Shown: one piece after another, positions 1 to 10,316 of the stretch
How the letters are laid out: each line of letters starts with the position of its first letter
How positions within the stretch are numbered: the stretch's first letter is position 1
Assembly (NCBI RefSeq): GCF_000143625.1
Contig: NZ_GL379589.1
Location: 388,841-452,840 of the forward strand
Direction: 5' to 3'
DNA length: 64,000 bases
Source of the DNA: Candidatus Regiella insecticola LSR1
GTDB lineage: Bacteria > Pseudomonadota > Gammaproteobacteria > Enterobacterales > Enterobacteriaceae
Position numbers and translations under genes: made by a program
The notes under the pieces: generated by a model
The model's database searches: none
What the model was told of the DNA's origin: nothing
What the model saw: the letters and a program-made list of their open reading frames with translations, nothing else

Positions 1-1
1 C

Positions 2-226
2 AGAATGAGCTGGAATCAAGAGGACATCATCGAAGGTTAGGGCTTCTTTTATAATACGGGGCATGGGCAATATCTCACCAGAGTGGATGTGGTAAAAAAG
101 GACAAAATATTGCCGTGGGATTATACAGAGCCTCATCAATTGCCTCCAGCACTTTGTATAAATTTTTTACGAAATTTTAGTCAAGAAGATTTGGAACAGG
201 CGCTAAGCCTCATCATCATTTATTGA
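2..226 (+). pseudogene. Fragment of unknown protein with an internal stop
   Basis: An open frame runs from the window edge to a TGA at 224-226, broken by one in-frame TAG at 38-40. After the stop it reads GFFYNTGHGQYLTRVDVV and then a Pro/Leu-rich stretch, 61 residues in all. A Met lies at codon 2 of the frame, but the gene could begin outside the window. I do not recognise the family. The single amber codon in an otherwise protein-like frame suggests a recently broken gene or the tail of a longer one. Confidence 0.3.
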
Positions 227-328
227 CCTTCTTATGAGAAGAATGTTAACTATTTATATTTATTTAGGTTTACATTAGATCATAAACAGGCTAATAATGC
301 GCCATCCCATTTTTTAATTTGTCGGGAA

Positions 329-438
329 TATACCCTTCATCTTTGAAGTTGCCTTCGGCGGCCAGGGCGACCGACCGATGAACGTAGACATACCATGAGG
401 CGAGCACCCGCAGCCAACATCAAAGACGAAGGGTATAC
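329..438. repeat. Palindromic interspersed repeat, copy 1
   Basis: The copy starts TATACCCTTCATCTTTGAAG and ends with the near-perfect inverse of that end. The core contains the CGACCGACCGATGAACGTAGA block that recurs in other copies. It is a non-coding, MITE-like palindromic repeat and the first of about eleven in this window. Confidence 0.85.
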
Positions 439-496
439 AGATCCGTAGATCCATTGGCTAATACATTCAGCACCCTTTTCATTTGGAGTCGCCATT

Positions 497-1003
497 ATGT
501 CCATGATAAATAATTCCTTAAGTAATACCCTAGAAAGAATGCCCGTCACCTTTCCCACGATTTCCAATAGCACTATCAGTCCTGCTACTTCCACTATAAC
601 GCCGCTGGCCAGGCTAGCGCAGATGTATGATCAGCCCCTGCTGGTGACGATTAACACCGCCATTCCCGCTGAAATATCCACTGAAGACCTCGTAGAAAAA
701 TACGATATTCAAACCAATGAAGTTTACACTCAGTATGATCGCAAGGAGCAACAAATTGTCACCGCTTGGCGGCTGCTGACCTATTTGCTCGGCAGTGATA
801 TCAGTTTTCCAGCGCCTACCGAGATAGCCGAACTGAACAGCGCGTCAACGACACAGGAAAATAAGCTGCTCACCCTGTATCACAGTGACCCGACGAAAGC
901 ATTGATCGCCAAGGTGCTTGGCTGCTCGCCTAATGCGGTCAATTCAGAAGTCGCTCATGCTTTCTTTGGACGCTTGGCCTGGCTCGACACCGCCACTATC
1001 CCC
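497..1003 (+). pseudogene. Unknown protein, 3' end lost to an IS3 insertion
   Basis: The open frame starts ATG at 497 and codes about 169 native residues before running into IS DNA near 1003; everything after TATIP is IS-derived. The N-terminal 40 residues are rich in Ser, Thr and Pro, as in secreted effectors. The rest is predicted soluble, with a helical stretch (EQQIVTAWRLLTYLLG) and no signal peptide or membrane segment. I do not recognise a family. The DNA just beyond the IS (2332-2586) could be its 3' end or a different gene, since no target-site duplication was clear. A palindromic repeat lies immediately upstream. Confidence 0.5.
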
Positions 1004-1042
1004 GGTAATTGTCAATGTAGTTGTCGCCCAGGATGTAAAATC

Positions 1043-1864
1043 CTAGGCTGCTTTTTTGGCGTCTGGTTTCACCTTTTTTTCTCTGGATTTTTGTGGATTT
1101 AAATGGACTTCTTTCACATACGGCCACTGACGGATTTGACCTGCCCAGCGTGTAGGGTTTGCAGCGCGTGCCTTTTCATACACTGTGTTACGCTGAGCTA
1201 ATAGGGCTTTATCAAGGCCTGCATGTCTTTGTGCAGGTGTGACAAATTCAATGGCACTGTGGCGATGTTCTTGATTATACCAGTGCACCACGTGTTCGAC
1301 CCATGCGCGGGCGTCTTGAAGGTTGTCAAAAGGGTTAACCGGGTACTCAGGGCGATATTTTAGCGTCTTGAAGGCCGATTCAGAATAGGGATTGTCGTTG
1401 CTCAGGGAGGGTCGACTCAACGAAGTCGCTATTCCCAATGTTTCGAGCGTAAACAACAGGATAGCGCCTTTCATCGGGCTGCCGTTGTCGGAGTGTAGGG
1501 TGACTTGACCGGGCAAAATCCCCTCACGCTGACAAATATCTTTGATCATATCACTGGCATGCTGGGCACTTTCTTCAGCATATACCTGCCAACCGACAAT
1601 CTTACGGCTAAAAATATCGAGGAAAAGGTAGAGGTAAAAATACTGGCCTTTAATACGGCTGGGGAGATAAGTGATATCCCAACTGTAGAGCTGGTTGGGC
1701 GCGGTGGCACAGAGTGCCCGAGGCTTAAAACGTGGTTTTGCCGGGCGTTCTGCTCGTCGATGCTTCAGTTGCCTGGCGTCCCGCAATACGCGATAAAAAG
1801 TGGATTCGGAGGCGAAATAGAGCCCTTCATCAGCCAACATCGGCACAATTTGACTCGGGGGTAA
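1043..1864 (-). pseudogene. IS3-family transposase OrfB, 5' truncated
   Basis: This is the catalytic half of an IS3-type DDE transposase. The rve-type core is intact, with acidic residues in SWDITYLPS, LHSDNGSPMKG and YSESAFKTLKY, followed by the family C-terminal tail ending DAKKAA. The frame can be read upstream to about 1925 through LPPSQIVPMLADEG, but the normal start of the protein (MIIPEQRQS) lies in another frame near 2020, separated by a small deletion. The same tail recurs at 25.4, 48.6 and 53.6 kb. Confidence 0.88.
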
Positions 1865-1969
1865 ATGAGCAAATTTGGCCGAAGAGGTTATTTCCAGTAG
1901 CTTAGCCCGCTCACAGGGTGAGAGTTTGTGGGGCGGCGGCGCTGTTCGGCGCGTTCGGCCTGCGTTGAT

Positions 1970-2263
1970 TCAGTAATCCACATCATAATAGACTGGCGCT
2001 GTTCGGGAATAATCATTTTTCCTCTTACTGCGTTGTGTTCGCTTCGGGTCACAAAAATCCGCGCGCCATTGCTTCAGGTGATGAACAAAAATACCCTGCC
2101 CCCTGCACCAAGAGGCGAGTTCACTTTCTGCTAAACAACTTCTTAGCTTCCTCGGCGGCACGTTAAGTTCATCCGCAATGGCTTTCATTGTACGCCCATT
2201 CCGATGATAAACCTTACACAGCGCCTGCTCTTTAAACTCTTCCGAATACGTCGGTTTTTCCAT
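1970..2263 (-). pseudogene. IS3-family transposase OrfA, internally deleted
   Basis: The first 79 residues (MEKPTYSEEFKEQALC onward) match the intact 128-residue OrfA at 48079-48465. They carry the helix-turn-helix DNA-binding region. The protein then loses its leucine-zipper-like segment and runs into the orfB start region, ending at YYDVDY. The deletion would remove OrfA dimerisation and prevent the normal OrfA-OrfB fusion. Confidence 0.85.
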
Positions 2264-2331
2264 GATTATATCGCCTCTTTATTAGTTCCCATTAACGAAA
2301 ATTAGAGGCGACAACTAGACTGACACTGGGG

Positions 2332-2586
2332 GCAACAACGGGTGGCTCTATGGCCTTGGCGGGTGCTTCCAATATGCTTAGTGGTGGTGCTTCTTCATTA
2401 CAAGCGGCGTTTCACTCAGCACAACAACAAATGACCCCAAGCGGGAGCATGGCCACAAGTGAGAACAATGCCCCCTCGAATGCTAATAGCGGATCGGGAG
2501 GCAGCAACAGTTTTTCATCGGTGATGAATCATGCTGTAGTAGAAGCCTCTAGCAAGCCTGTCAAACCCAAGGAAACGGTACAATAG
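2332..2586 (+). pseudogene. C-terminal fragment, Gly/Ser/Ala-rich (TrbL/VirB6-like tail)
   Basis: About 84 codons remain after the IS right end. They begin ATTGGSMALAGASNMLSGG, continue through an Ala/Ser/Gln-rich stretch and a Gly/Ser/Asn-rich linker, and end KPKETVQ. This composition resembles the cytoplasmic tails of TrbL/VirB6-type conjugation proteins, but nothing diagnostic is left. An internal ATG lies at 2350. It may be the 3' end of the gene at 497-1003 or a different gene brought in by deletion. Confidence 0.35.
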
Positions 2587-2688
2587 AAGGCGAAAAAAGG
2601 GGCGGTGCCAATGCGGGTTTGAGGGGAATTGGGAGATAGCGTATGCCCCCTATGAGGAATTATGCATCGAGTACAGACAGAACTCCTA

Positions 2689-2814
2689 TATACCCTTCGT
2701 CTTTGAAGCCGCCGCATTGTTGGCTGCGGGTGTTCGCCGAATCACGTAGTCTATCTACGCTCATCGGTCGCCCGCCCTGGCAGCCGAAGGCAACTTCAAG
2801 GGCTGTGGGTATAT
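2689..2814. repeat. Palindromic interspersed repeat, copy 2
   Basis: Begins TATACCCTTCGTCTTTGAAG and ends in the inverse (CTTCAAGGGCTGTGGGTATA). The core has the CTACGCTCATCGGTCG block in the opposite orientation to copy 1. Confidence 0.8.
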
Positions 2815-2839
2815 TTGTACTGTCTGTGCTCCTCCGCCT

Positions 2840-2870
2840 GGAATCAAATTAAACTGATTTGGCTCTATCA
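2840..2870. repeat. Short hairpin repeat, GAATCAAATT/CTGATTTGGCT type
   Basis: This matches 8617-8657 closely and the hairpin at 30102-30137 more loosely. It lies downstream of the minus-strand darP stop and could act as a weak terminator. It is one of a small hairpin family separate from the TATACCC repeats. Confidence 0.5.
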
Positions 2871-2945
2871 TCCCAGAGTAGTACTGTCATCTGGCTGTTT
2901 TTAACATTAGTGACGGCTAATTTGGGTAGTCCTTGTGCTAAGAGT

Positions 2946-3470
2946 CTATTGATTTTTCTCTGCTTGCTCACGTAGGTATCGAAAAATGTGTTGGGATGCT
3001 TTTGCTGGTTTGTTGGTTGTCTTTTCTTTTTGTGCATTGCGGATGAGGTTGCGTAATTGTTGACGATCAATTTCAGGATAAAGCGCTAATACGCTAGGCA
3101 TAGCTTCGTCTCCTTTATTAATTAAATCGTCACGTAGTGTTTCTAGTTTATGGAACAGAAAAACTTGTTGATTGTGGCGATTTTTTATTTTATCCAACGC
3201 GGTCTGAATGGGCTCTATCTCGCGCGACCGTAATAATTTACCGATAAGTTGAATTTGGCGTCGGTGCGCGCCTTTATTAATTTTTTGGGCTAATTGAATA
3301 GCGCTAAGTAGAGTTTCATCTAATGGAATACGTTCCAATACATTTTTACTGAGGTTAACGAGTTCACTACCGAGCTCTTTCAGTATTTCGGCATCGCGTT
3401 TTATTTCGCTTTTACTTACCAAAATAATTTCATCATCATCATTATTATCGTTATTTTTTTGTCGCTTCAT
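2946..3470 (-). CDS. darP: Ribosome biogenesis protein DarP (YjgA, DUF615)
   Basis: This 174-residue protein matches enterobacterial YjgA/DarP through most of its length: [15 protein letters not shown] near the start, [19 protein letters not shown] in the middle and the C-terminal [12 protein letters not shown]. DarP acts late in 50S subunit assembly near the peptidyl transferase centre. The N-terminus is an acidic Asn/Asp run, as in homologues. ATG at 3470 is chosen over the TTG six bases earlier because AAGGA lies eight bases upstream of it. The gene sits downstream of alaS in the same direction, where csrA would be in E. coli, with a palindromic repeat between. Confidence 0.93.
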   Translation of the reverse strand: MKRQKNNDNNDDDEIILVSKSEIKRDAEILKELGSELVNLSKNVLERIPLDETLLSAIQLAQKINKGAHRRQIQLIGKLLRSREIEPIQTALDKIKNRHNQQVFLFHKLETLRDDLINKGDEAMPSVLALYPEIDRQQLRNLIRNAQKEKTTNKPAKASQHIFRYLREQAEKNQ

Positions 3471-3523
3471 TGTCAAATTCCTTACTGCTCACTAATACCT
3501 ACTGTGTGGCATGAATTCTGCAT

Positions 3524-3601
3524 TATACCCTTCGCCTTTCAAGTTGCCGCTAGGCGAACACCCGCAGCTAACAACGCGGTGGCTTGAAAGGCGAAGGGGG
3601 C
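3524..3601. repeat. Palindromic interspersed repeat, copy 3
   Basis: A short copy (about 78 bp) between alaS and darP, with TATACCCTTCGCCTTTCAAG and its inverse GCTTGAAAGGCGAAGG as termini. It directly follows the alaS stop at 3607 and could form a strong hairpin in the alaS transcript. Confidence 0.85.
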
Positions 3602-3606
3602 AACAT

Positions 3607-6258
3607 CTATAATCGCGCATCCACCCACGCTCGCACGCTGGCTAATGCCGCTGGGAGCGTCGCTACATTCGTTCCACCGCCCATCGCCATTTCTGCTCGT
3701 CCACCGCCTTTACCCCCCACTTGCTTGGCAAGATCAGCGACCAATTCACCCGCCTTGATTTTATCGGTGAGATTTTTAGTCACTCCGACGATCACATTGA
3801 CCTTATTATCTTGCTTCGTCGCCAAAACAATAATGGCCGACTTTAATTCTTGTTTTAGTGAATCGATAAGGGTTTTCAGCATTTCTGGCGCAATATTATC
3901 CACCTGTTTTACCAGGAGTTTGCCTCCTTTTATCTGTTGTGCACTATCGGATAAAGAGATACTTTTCTGCTTAGCTTGCTGCGCTTTAAGCTGTTGTAAT
4001 TCCTGCTCTAAATTTTTATTGTGTTCCTGTATTTTACTAATTTTATCAAGCAGATTACTGCTATCGCCTTTTAGTTGATACGAGATCTTATGTAATAAAT
4101 GACTTTCCTGATGTAACAATGTCATTGCCGCTTCACCGGTTACCGCTTCAATACGACGAATGCCTGCCGCCGTCGCTGATTCAGCAGTAATACGGAATAA
4201 ACCGATATCACCGGTACGGTTAGTATGCGTTCCCCCACAAAGCTCAATAGAAAAAGTGCCTATGGTGAGCACCCGCACTTTATCGCTGTATTTTTCACCG
4301 AAAAATGCCATCGCCCCTGTTTTTTTAGCCTCTTCTAACGCCATAATTTTTGTTTCGATAGGCAGATTAGCGCGAATCTCAGCATTCACTTGATTTTCAA
4401 CTTGCTGAATTTGCGCTTTCGTCATCGCCTGAGAATGAGAAAAATCGAAGCGCAAGTAGTGGTCATTGACTAGAGAGCCTTTTTGAGCAACATGCTGACC
4501 CAAGGTTTGACGCAAGGCGGCATGCAACAAATGTGTTGCGGAATGATTTAAGCGAATACGATGACGTCGCTCAGCATCAACAGCGGCATTAATGCTCTCT
4601 CCGATTCGTAAACAGCCTGTCGTGAGCTGCCCTACATGGGCGATAGTGGCGCCATGTTTTTGCGTATCTCGCACGGTAAAATGCGCGCTATCATTCACTA
4701 ATTTACCGCTGTCACCCACTTGTCCGCCGGATTCAGCATAAAAGGGGGTTTTATCCAAAATCACTAAAATTTCTTCGTCAGGAGCAGCTTTGTCACTGAA
4801 ATGAATTTCATCCACTGCTTTGCCATTATGAATTAGCGCAATGATGAGAGCCTGCTGCTGTAGATGTTGGTGTTCATAGCCAGAAAATTCGCTTTTCCCC
4901 TCTACTTTTATCAAATTATTATAATCAGTGGCAAAAACGTTCGAATCCCGTGCGCGAAGACGTTGTGCTGCCATCGCCCGTTCAAAACCCGCTTCATCAA
5001 CCTTTAGGTGACGCTCACGACAGACATCTGCGGTAAGATCGAGCGGAAAACCATAGGTGTCATATAAACTGAAAGCCGTTTCACCCGCCAGCGTATCCCC
5101 AGTTATTTTGCTGAGTTCTTCATCTAATAAGGCCAGACCACGCTCTAAAGTGCGAGTGAACTGCTCTTCTTCGGTTTTTAGCCATTGTTCAATCAATGAT
5201 TGCTGCTGTTTCAATGCTTCTGCCGCTGATCCCATCACGGAAATTAATGGCGCCACCAGTTTGTAGAAAAAAACGCGTTTTATGCCCAACATATGGCCAT
5301 GGCGAATGGCTCTACGGATGATGCGTCGTAAAACATAGCCCCGATTTTCGTTTGACGGCATCACCCCATCAGCAATTAAAAAAGCACAGGAACGAATATG
5401 ATCCGCAATCACCCGTAAAGATTGGTTGGATAAATCGCTAACAGCGGTAATTTCGGCGATGGCTTTAATCAAATCACGGAATAAATCAATTTCATAGTTG
5501 GAGTTAACCTGTTGCAATACCGCCGCAATACGTTCTAGCCCCATACCGGTATCTACTGAGGGCTGGGGTAACGCTAGCATCGTCCCGTCGAGCTGACGAT
5601 TAAATTGCATAAACACGATATTCCAAATTTCGATATAGCGGTCACCCTCTTCTTCAGGGCTGCCGGGAGGGCCTCCCCAAAGGTGATCACCATGATCGTA
5701 GAAAATTTCAGTGCAAGGACCGCAAGGGCCGGTGTCTCCCATTTGCCAAAAGTTATCTGAGGCAAATGCCCCTCCTTTGTTATCCCCAATCCGAATAATT
5801 CTTTCGGCGGGGATACCCACTTCGTCAGCCCAGATACGATAAGTTTCCTCATCAGTTTGATATACGGTTATCCAAAGTTTATCTTTGGGTAAATGGAACC
5901 ACTGTTCACTGGTTAATAGTTCCCAAGCAAAATGAATGGCTTCACGTTTAAAATAATCACCAAAACTGAAGTTACCTAGCATTTCGAAAAAGGTGTGATG
6001 ACGCGCGGTATAACCTACATTTTCGAGATCATTATGTTTACCTCCGGCACGGATACAACGCTGAGAGCTGGTGGCGCGGACAGAGTCACTTTGTTCTAAG
6101 CCCAAAAAAACATTTTTAAATTGATTCATCCCTGCGTTGGTAAATAACAGGGTGGGATCATTGTGAGGAACCAACGAGCTGCTTGCTACAATTCGGTGCC
6201 CCTTACTATCGAAGAAATCGAGAAACATTTGACGGATCTCAGCGGTACTCTTACTCAT
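3607..6258 (-). CDS. alaS: Alanyl-tRNA synthetase
   Basis: Class II aminoacyl-tRNA synthetase charging tRNA-Ala. The 883 residues compare with 876 in E. coli and are full length. Visible landmarks are the N-terminal [18 protein letters not shown], the aminoacylation core with [13 protein letters not shown], the editing-domain zinc ligands [12 protein letters not shown] and CGGTH, a coiled-coil linker of Gln/Lys/Glu, and the C-Ala domain ending [11 protein letters not shown]. The start is the ATG at 6258 ([10 protein letters not shown]), preceded by AGGA. An earlier in-frame ATG at 6288 has no ribosome site and extends beyond the family start. It follows recA on the same strand with recX missing between. 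Confidence 0.97.
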   Translation of the reverse strand: MSKSTAEIRQMFLDFFDSKGHRIVASSSLVPHNDPTLLFTNAGMNQFKNVFLGLEQSDSVRATSSQRCIRAGGKHNDLENVGYTARHHTFFEMLGNFSFGDYFKREAIHFAWELLTSEQWFHLPKDKLWITVYQTDEETYRIWADEVGIPAERIIRIGDNKGGAFASDNFWQMGDTGPCGPCTEIFYDHGDHLWGGPPGSPEEEGDRYIEIWNIVFMQFNRQLDGTMLALPQPSVDTGMGLERIAAVLQQVNSNYEIDLFRDLIKAIAEITAVSDLSNQSLRVIADHIRSCAFLIADGVMPSNENRGYVLRRIIRRAIRHGHMLGIKRVFFYKLVAPLISVMGSAAEALKQQQSLIEQWLKTEEEQFTRTLERGLALLDEELSKITGDTLAGETAFSLYDTYGFPLDLTADVCRERHLKVDEAGFERAMAAQRLRARDSNVFATDYNNLIKVEGKSEFSGYEHQHLQQQALIIALIHNGKAVDEIHFSDKAAPDEEILVILDKTPFYAESGGQVGDSGKLVNDSAHFTVRDTQKHGATIAHVGQLTTGCLRIGESINAAVDAERRHRIRLNHSATHLLHAALRQTLGQHVAQKGSLVNDHYLRFDFSHSQAMTKAQIQQVENQVNAEIRANLPIETKIMALEEAKKTGAMAFFGEKYSDKVRVLTIGTFSIELCGGTHTNRTGDIGLFRITAESATAAGIRRIEAVTGEAAMTLLHQESHLLHKISYQLKGDSSNLLDKISKIQEHNKNLEQELQQLKAQQAKQKSISLSDSAQQIKGGKLLVKQVDNIAPEMLKTLIDSLKQELKSAIIVLATKQDNKVNVIVGVTKNLTDKIKAGELVADLAKQVGGKGGGRAEMAMGGGTNVATLPAALASVRAWVDARL

Positions 6259-6350
6259 AATTTTCCTGGAATAAAGCGATAAAAACACTGTTTAGGCAAA
6301 TTCAATACCTATCTATGCTATGAGAGAATGGTTTACATCTCGGCGTGATA

Positions 6351-6482
6351 TATACCCTTCGCCTTTCAAGTTACGGCGGCGTTGGCAGCGATCACTTACC
6401 CTCCGTCATTTACCGATTCGATTGATTGCCGCCTTGCCGTAACTTGAAATTCATTGGGTATACCCTAAAGATGAAGGGTATA
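6351..6482. repeat. Palindromic interspersed repeat, copy 4 (chimeric ends)
   Basis: One end is the TATACCCTTCGCCTTTCAAG type; the other reads GTAACTTGAAATTCATTGGG into TATACCC, the second terminus type. A short extra TACCCTAAAGATGAAGGGTA hairpin follows. It fills the recA-alaS gap in which enterobacteria carry recX. Confidence 0.8.
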
Positions 6483-6509
6483 TTAGTGGTATTTTCACTT
6501 AAGATGAGG

Positions 6510-7598
6510 TTAAAACTCTTCACTGGTTTCATTGTTTTTTTCTGCGATGAAGCTTTCTGTTACCGCTGGATGTGCTGTATCAGCATCGGTTGCATTAGAT
6601 CCACCCCCTAGCAACATGTCACGTAATGTTTTATCTAATTCAGATTTGATTGCTTCATTTTCTTTTAAATATTGACTTGCATTAGCTTTACCTTGGCCAA
6701 TTTTATTGCCTTTATAACTGTACCAAGCCCCGGCTTTTTCGATGAGTTTATGTTTTACGCCCAGCTCAATTAATTCACCATTAAGGTTAATCCCTTCACC
6801 GTAATGAATTTGAAATTCAGCTTGTTTAAAGGGTGCCGCGATTTTATTTTTCACCACCTTGACGCGCGTGTCACTACCGATAACTTCCTCACCGTTTTTT
6901 ATCGAGCCAATTCGCCGGATATCCAAACGTACCGACGCATAAAATTTTAGCGCATTTCCTCCCGTCGTTGTTTCGGGATTGCCAAACATCACCCCAATTT
7001 TCATCCTGATCTGGTTGATAAAAATCAGCAATGTATTGGCGTTATTCAAGTTTCCGGCGAATTTACGCATTGCCTTACTCATCATGCGCGCGGCCAGACC
7101 CATATGAGCATCACCCATTTCGCCTTCGATTTCTGCTTTCGGTGTTAAGGCGGCAACCGAATCAACAATGATGACATCTACCGCCCCCGAGCGGGTCAGT
7201 GCATCACAAATTTCTAACGCTTGTTCACCGTTGTCTGGCTGAGAACAGAGTAAATTATCAATGTCTACGCCTAATTTTTTTGCGTAGATCGGATCGAGTG
7301 CATGCTCGGCATCAATAAATGCACAGGTTTTACCTTCACGTTGAGCTGAGGCGATAACTTGCAAGGTGAGTGTCGTTTTACCTGATGACTCTGGGCCGTA
7401 GATCTCAACAATACGCCCCATCGGCAAACCACCCGCCCCTAATGCGATATCCAGTGACAATGATCCGGTGGAGATAGTTTCAACATCCATCGAGCGATCT
7501 TCACCCAAACGCATGATGGAGCCTTTACCAAATTGTTTTTCAATTTGTGTGAGTGCTGCTGCTAACGCCTTTTTTTTGTTTTCATCAGTAGTGACCAT
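6510..7598 (-). CDS. recA: Recombinase A
   Basis: RecA forms the ATP-dependent strand-exchange filament and triggers LexA/UmuD autocleavage in species that keep those partners. The product is about 362 residues, close to the 353 of E. coli. Walker A GPESSGKT is at residues 68-75, the Walker B region is [20 protein letters not shown], and loop L2 ([20 protein letters not shown]) is present. The C-terminal tail is acidic (NNETSEEF). ATG at 7598 has GAGG nine bases upstream; the longer frame to 7685 is not family-like. I see no CTG-N10-CAG LexA box in the roughly 110 bases upstream. Confidence 0.97.
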   Translation of the reverse strand: MVTTDENKKKALAAALTQIEKQFGKGSIMRLGEDRSMDVETISTGSLSLDIALGAGGLPMGRIVEIYGPESSGKTTLTLQVIASAQREGKTCAFIDAEHALDPIYAKKLGVDIDNLLCSQPDNGEQALEICDALTRSGAVDVIIVDSVAALTPKAEIEGEMGDAHMGLAARMMSKAMRKFAGNLNNANTLLIFINQIRMKIGVMFGNPETTTGGNALKFYASVRLDIRRIGSIKNGEEVIGSDTRVKVVKNKIAAPFKQAEFQIHYGEGINLNGELIELGVKHKLIEKAGAWYSYKGNKIGQGKANASQYLKENEAIKSELDKTLRDMLLGGGSNATDADTAHPAVTESFIAEKNNETSEEF

Positions 7599-8143
7599 TT
7601 TTACCTCGTTAGAAGGATGGATTAAAATTGCTTTTTGTGTGCTTGATAATAACACTCTTTGTTCGTTCTGCCGTAATTTGAACAAAAGATGCGAGATTTT
7701 TCACAAATATACCCAATGAATTTCGAGTTACGGCAAGGCGGCAACTTCAAAGATGAAGGGGATAATGCGTTTGAGCGATATTAAATAATTGCTTCATTTA
7801 TTTTACTTATTTATGTTATTAGTTTTATTTATAAGTATCTGTCATTTTATTACCAAGAAGGAAAAACATTTTTTATATTTAATAGTTAAGTTTTTCAATG
7901 TGCATTATAAATAAAATATTAGGACAACAAGTTACAATAACGGGTAATTATTTATTTTTAACCATTAAAAGTTTTTATATTCTCTTGTTTTTATAAGTAA
8001 AAATAGATAATAATCATTCTTTATAAGAACAGAATGAATAACATGATACAAAGTGTCTTTTTTTAGATGCGCACCATGTCATTATATTTTAGCTGAAGGC
8101 TAAGATAACCTTTAAATAAAATTATAAAGTGAAAAAATAGGTT
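7599..8143. other. recA-lrhA intergenic region, AT-rich
   Basis: A stretch of 545 bases without a credible gene. It holds the recA ribosome site and presumably its promoter, one palindromic repeat (7709-7764), then very AT-rich DNA. There is no recognisable LexA operator and no structured RNA that I can name. Confidence 0.6.
7709..7764. repeat. Palindromic interspersed repeat, copy 5 (short)
   Basis: Starts TATACCCAATGAATTTCGAG, continues TTACGGCAAGGCGGC, then closes with the other terminus type, AACTTCAAAGATGAAGGGG. It looks like an internally deleted copy made of both end types. Confidence 0.8.
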
Positions 8144-8497
8144 ATGATAAATTCAAATCGCCCCATAATAAATCTCGATCTTGAGCTACTTAGAACTTTT
8201 GTCGCTGTGGCGGATAGAAAAACTTTTTCTGCTGCTGCTGAGACAATTTGTCGAACTCAGTCTGCGGTAAGTCAACAAATGCAACGTTTAGAACAATTGG
8301 TTGGTAAAGAATTATTTATTCGTCATGGCTGTAATAAACTGCTGACCGAATACGGCTTTCAGTTGCTTCGTTATGCCAGAAAAATTTTAGATTTTAATGA
8401 TGAAGCTTGTCAAACTCTGATTTTTAATCATTGCACCAGTCTTGGCATCGCGCAAAAAATTGTTAGTTGTAAATCGACGAAATTATCTCCTTGGTAG
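8144..8497 (+). pseudogene. lrhA: Truncated LysR-family regulator LrhA
   Basis: The first 95 or so residues are a clear LrhA/HexA N-terminus ([51 protein letters not shown]) with a complete LysR helix-turn-helix. The frame then diverges and stops at 117 residues, against about 312 for the family, so the effector-binding domain is gone. In E. coli lrhA lies directly upstream of nuoA, and this remnant keeps that position, 1.8 kb from nuoA. LrhA represses flagellar and motility genes; loss fits a host-restricted lifestyle. A free HTH fragment could still bind DNA, but I think it is decayed. Confidence 0.88.
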
Positions 8498-8616
8498 TAT
8501 TTACACTGATAATGCCTAAGCGTTAATTTGGTCAATTACTGTTATTTTTGATAAATGACAGTAATGATAAAAATGGTTTGCTGATATTGAAAAACATTAT
8601 TATCACACTTGTTGAG

Positions 8617-8657
8617 TGATATAGCTGAATCAAATTAAACTGATTTGGCTATATCAC
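8617..8657. repeat. Short hairpin repeat, second copy
   Basis: The arms AGTGATATAGC... and ...GGCTATATCACT enclose GAATCAAATTAAACTGATTT, giving a long imperfect stem. It matches 2840-2870 over about 25 bases. It lies between the lrhA remnant and the PI-PLC gene. Confidence 0.6.
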
Positions 8658-8788
8658 TATTATTCATCATATTTTCATCAGGATTATTCTATTCTTTTTT
8701 AGCTAATATCCCTCTCTTCATTTATCGCTGTAAAAAATTTTCTTTTTAAACAGCTCCAGACTAGAGGGTTCTCAAAAGAATTTATAAT

Positions 8789-9901
8789 ATGACGGGTTTT
8801 AATTTAGTTAATGATTCTTCAAGAAAAAGTATTCTTACTCAAAATATTTTAAATCAACCTGAAGGAAATTTTTCCAAACCAGGTTTCGTCAATCATTTGA
8901 CTCACTGTGACAACACACCAGAAACGATGCTGAGCGGAAAAGAACTAAAAGCAAATAGAATTGAAGCTATTACTAATGCTCAAATGTGTGGAACAACACC
9001 AATAAATAACATTGCCATGTTGGGTACGCATGATTCGGGAACTTATGCAATGGAAAATTTAACAGGAATCAGTAGATGCCAAAAAATTAATTTAATCCAA
9101 CAGGCAGAGCAAGGCGCTCAATATTTCGATCTGCGAGTGAGAAGAAACGATGAGGGGGTTTGGAAATTTTATCATGGAGAAAGAGGAGCGGCATTCGGAG
9201 GATTTAATAGCTCCAATGAGGCTATACCGGAAGTGAAAGCCCTTTTTCAATATGCTGCTGCGCATTCCGAAAATATGTTTATATTTAAATTTCATTTTGA
9301 TACAGAGGGACGATTCGCGCCTGACAATGAAACCACGGTTAAGAACTTTATCGATGAAGTATCATCTGATTATAGGGCTCGCTTGATCAAAAAAACCAAT
9401 GAGAATGATAGGTTAGGGGATCTGACTCTAGATCAGACGCTTAAGGAAAAAAATAATATTGCAATACTAGCAAATCATGCCGGTACAGTGCCTCAGAATA
9501 ATGAAGAAATTTGGGATTATAAAGCAACTACCCGAGGGGGTTGGGGTAAAATGCCCAGAGCCGAACAATTAGTGAAGCATTTAGAAAAAAGCTTAAAAAG
9601 TGATAAAGAAGAAATTCTGGTATCACAAACAAATCTTCCCGCATTTTTACCCCCTTCAGCGGCTATTTTTTCAAACCCTAAGGCATTAATGGGACTGGAA
9701 GCATTAGCGAAAAGCCTTCATGCAAAAGTGGCCACTGCATTTTCTAAACTAGTAAAAGAAAATAATTTTAATCCGGGGATAATATCAATGGATTTTATCG
9801 GTATTGATCATCTGTCTTCAACTGCACTGTACAGAGAATTATGCAATTTTCATAACAGACAATTTGTGCCAAAAATAAGTGAATTACTTATGGCGAGTTA
9901 A
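8789..9901 (+). CDS. PI-PLC X-domain protein, candidate host-directed effector
   Basis: A 370-residue protein with the bacterial phosphatidylinositol-specific phospholipase C X domain, which cleaves PI to inositol cyclic phosphate and diacylglycerol. The active-site set is visible: His81-Asp82 in MLGTHDSGTY, Arg116 in YFDLRVRRN and His129 in WKFYHGE. The H-R-H spacings of 35 and 13 residues are close to those of Bacillus PI-PLC (37 and 13). The first 60 residues are Asn/Ser/Thr-rich without a hydrophobic signal peptide, so type III or another Sec-independent export is possible. It is inserted between the lrhA remnant and nuoA. The A+T content is higher than in nuo, consistent with transfer. 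No good ribosome site is seen before 8789. Confidence 0.85.
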   Translation: MTGFNLVNDSSRKSILTQNILNQPEGNFSKPGFVNHLTHCDNTPETMLSGKELKANRIEAITNAQMCGTTPINNIAMLGTHDSGTYAMENLTGISRCQKINLIQQAEQGAQYFDLRVRRNDEGVWKFYHGERGAAFGGFNSSNEAIPEVKALFQYAAAHSENMFIFKFHFDTEGRFAPDNETTVKNFIDEVSSDYRARLIKKTNENDRLGDLTLDQTLKEKNNIAILANHAGTVPQNNEEIWDYKATTRGGWGKMPRAEQLVKHLEKSLKSDKEEILVSQTNLPAFLPPSAAIFSNPKALMGLEALAKSLHAKVATAFSKLVKENNFNPGIISMDFIGIDHLSSTALYRELCNFHNRQFVPKISELLMAS

Positions 9902-10084
9902 TATTCTTCATCTATATCAAGATATGCTATTTGCGTAAGTCTTGGTCTGTTCCAAATCTCTTATGTTCGCTGATTTGGCTATAACATGGGTAAGAGTACA
10001 ACCTTTGCAAACTTACCTTCCTGGTAAAAATCATCTAATGGGCTATCATGTTAGTTTCTTGGAGCCTCTCCTGGCGGCGCGTTT

Positions 10085-10293
10085 TATACCCTTCGCCCTC
10101 ATGGTATGTCTACGCTCATCGGTCTCACTTTTTGACCGCCTAGCGGCAACTTCAAGGGCGGTGGGTATATACCCAATGAATTTCGAGTTACGGCAAGGCG
10201 GCCAGGGCGACCGACCGATGAGCGTAGATAGACTACGTGATTCGGCGAGCACCCGCAGACAACAAAGCCGTAACTTGAAAGGCGAAGGGTATA
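10085..10293. repeat. Two abutting palindromic repeats, copies 6 and 7
   Basis: One copy (10085-10169) has TATACCCTTCGCCCTC and GGGTATA termini. The second (10167-10293) starts TATACCCAATGAATTTCGAG and ends CTTGAAAGGCGAAGGGTATA. They share the junction TATA. The pair occupies the DNA just upstream of nuoA, where the nuo promoter region would be expected. Confidence 0.85.
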
Positions 10294-10316
10294 AGCAGAT
10301 TGAGTCATGTGAAACT

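Larger units (their letters stand above)
1003..2332 (-). mobile_element. IS3-family insertion sequence, copy 1 (defective)
   Basis: The ends carry imperfect inverted repeats, TGTCAATGTAGTTGTCGCC on the left and its counterpart at about 2309-2327 on the right, and enclose an orfA/orfB transposase pair on the minus strand. Compared with the copy at 48 kb, orfA lacks about 145 bp after DFCDPKRTQRS and is joined out of frame to the start of orfB. OrfB is also compressed near 1925-1945. The element is about 1.33 kb and should not transpose by itself. Exact borders are uncertain by a few bases, because flanking GGTAATT and CTGGGGG are shared by other copies. Confidence 0.9.

Noticed and set aside
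3584..4078. 164-residue plus-strand frame antisense to alaS
   Set aside because: Shadow of alaS, with Ser/Cys/Leu-rich composition and no start signal.
7599..7710. LexA-type SOS box before recA
   Set aside because: The closest string, CTGCCGTAATTTGAAC, lacks the second half-site; no CTG-N10-CAG was found.
9942..10316. A 125-residue upstream extension of nuoA
   Set aside because: It is read-through of two palindromic repeats; the family start is at 10317.
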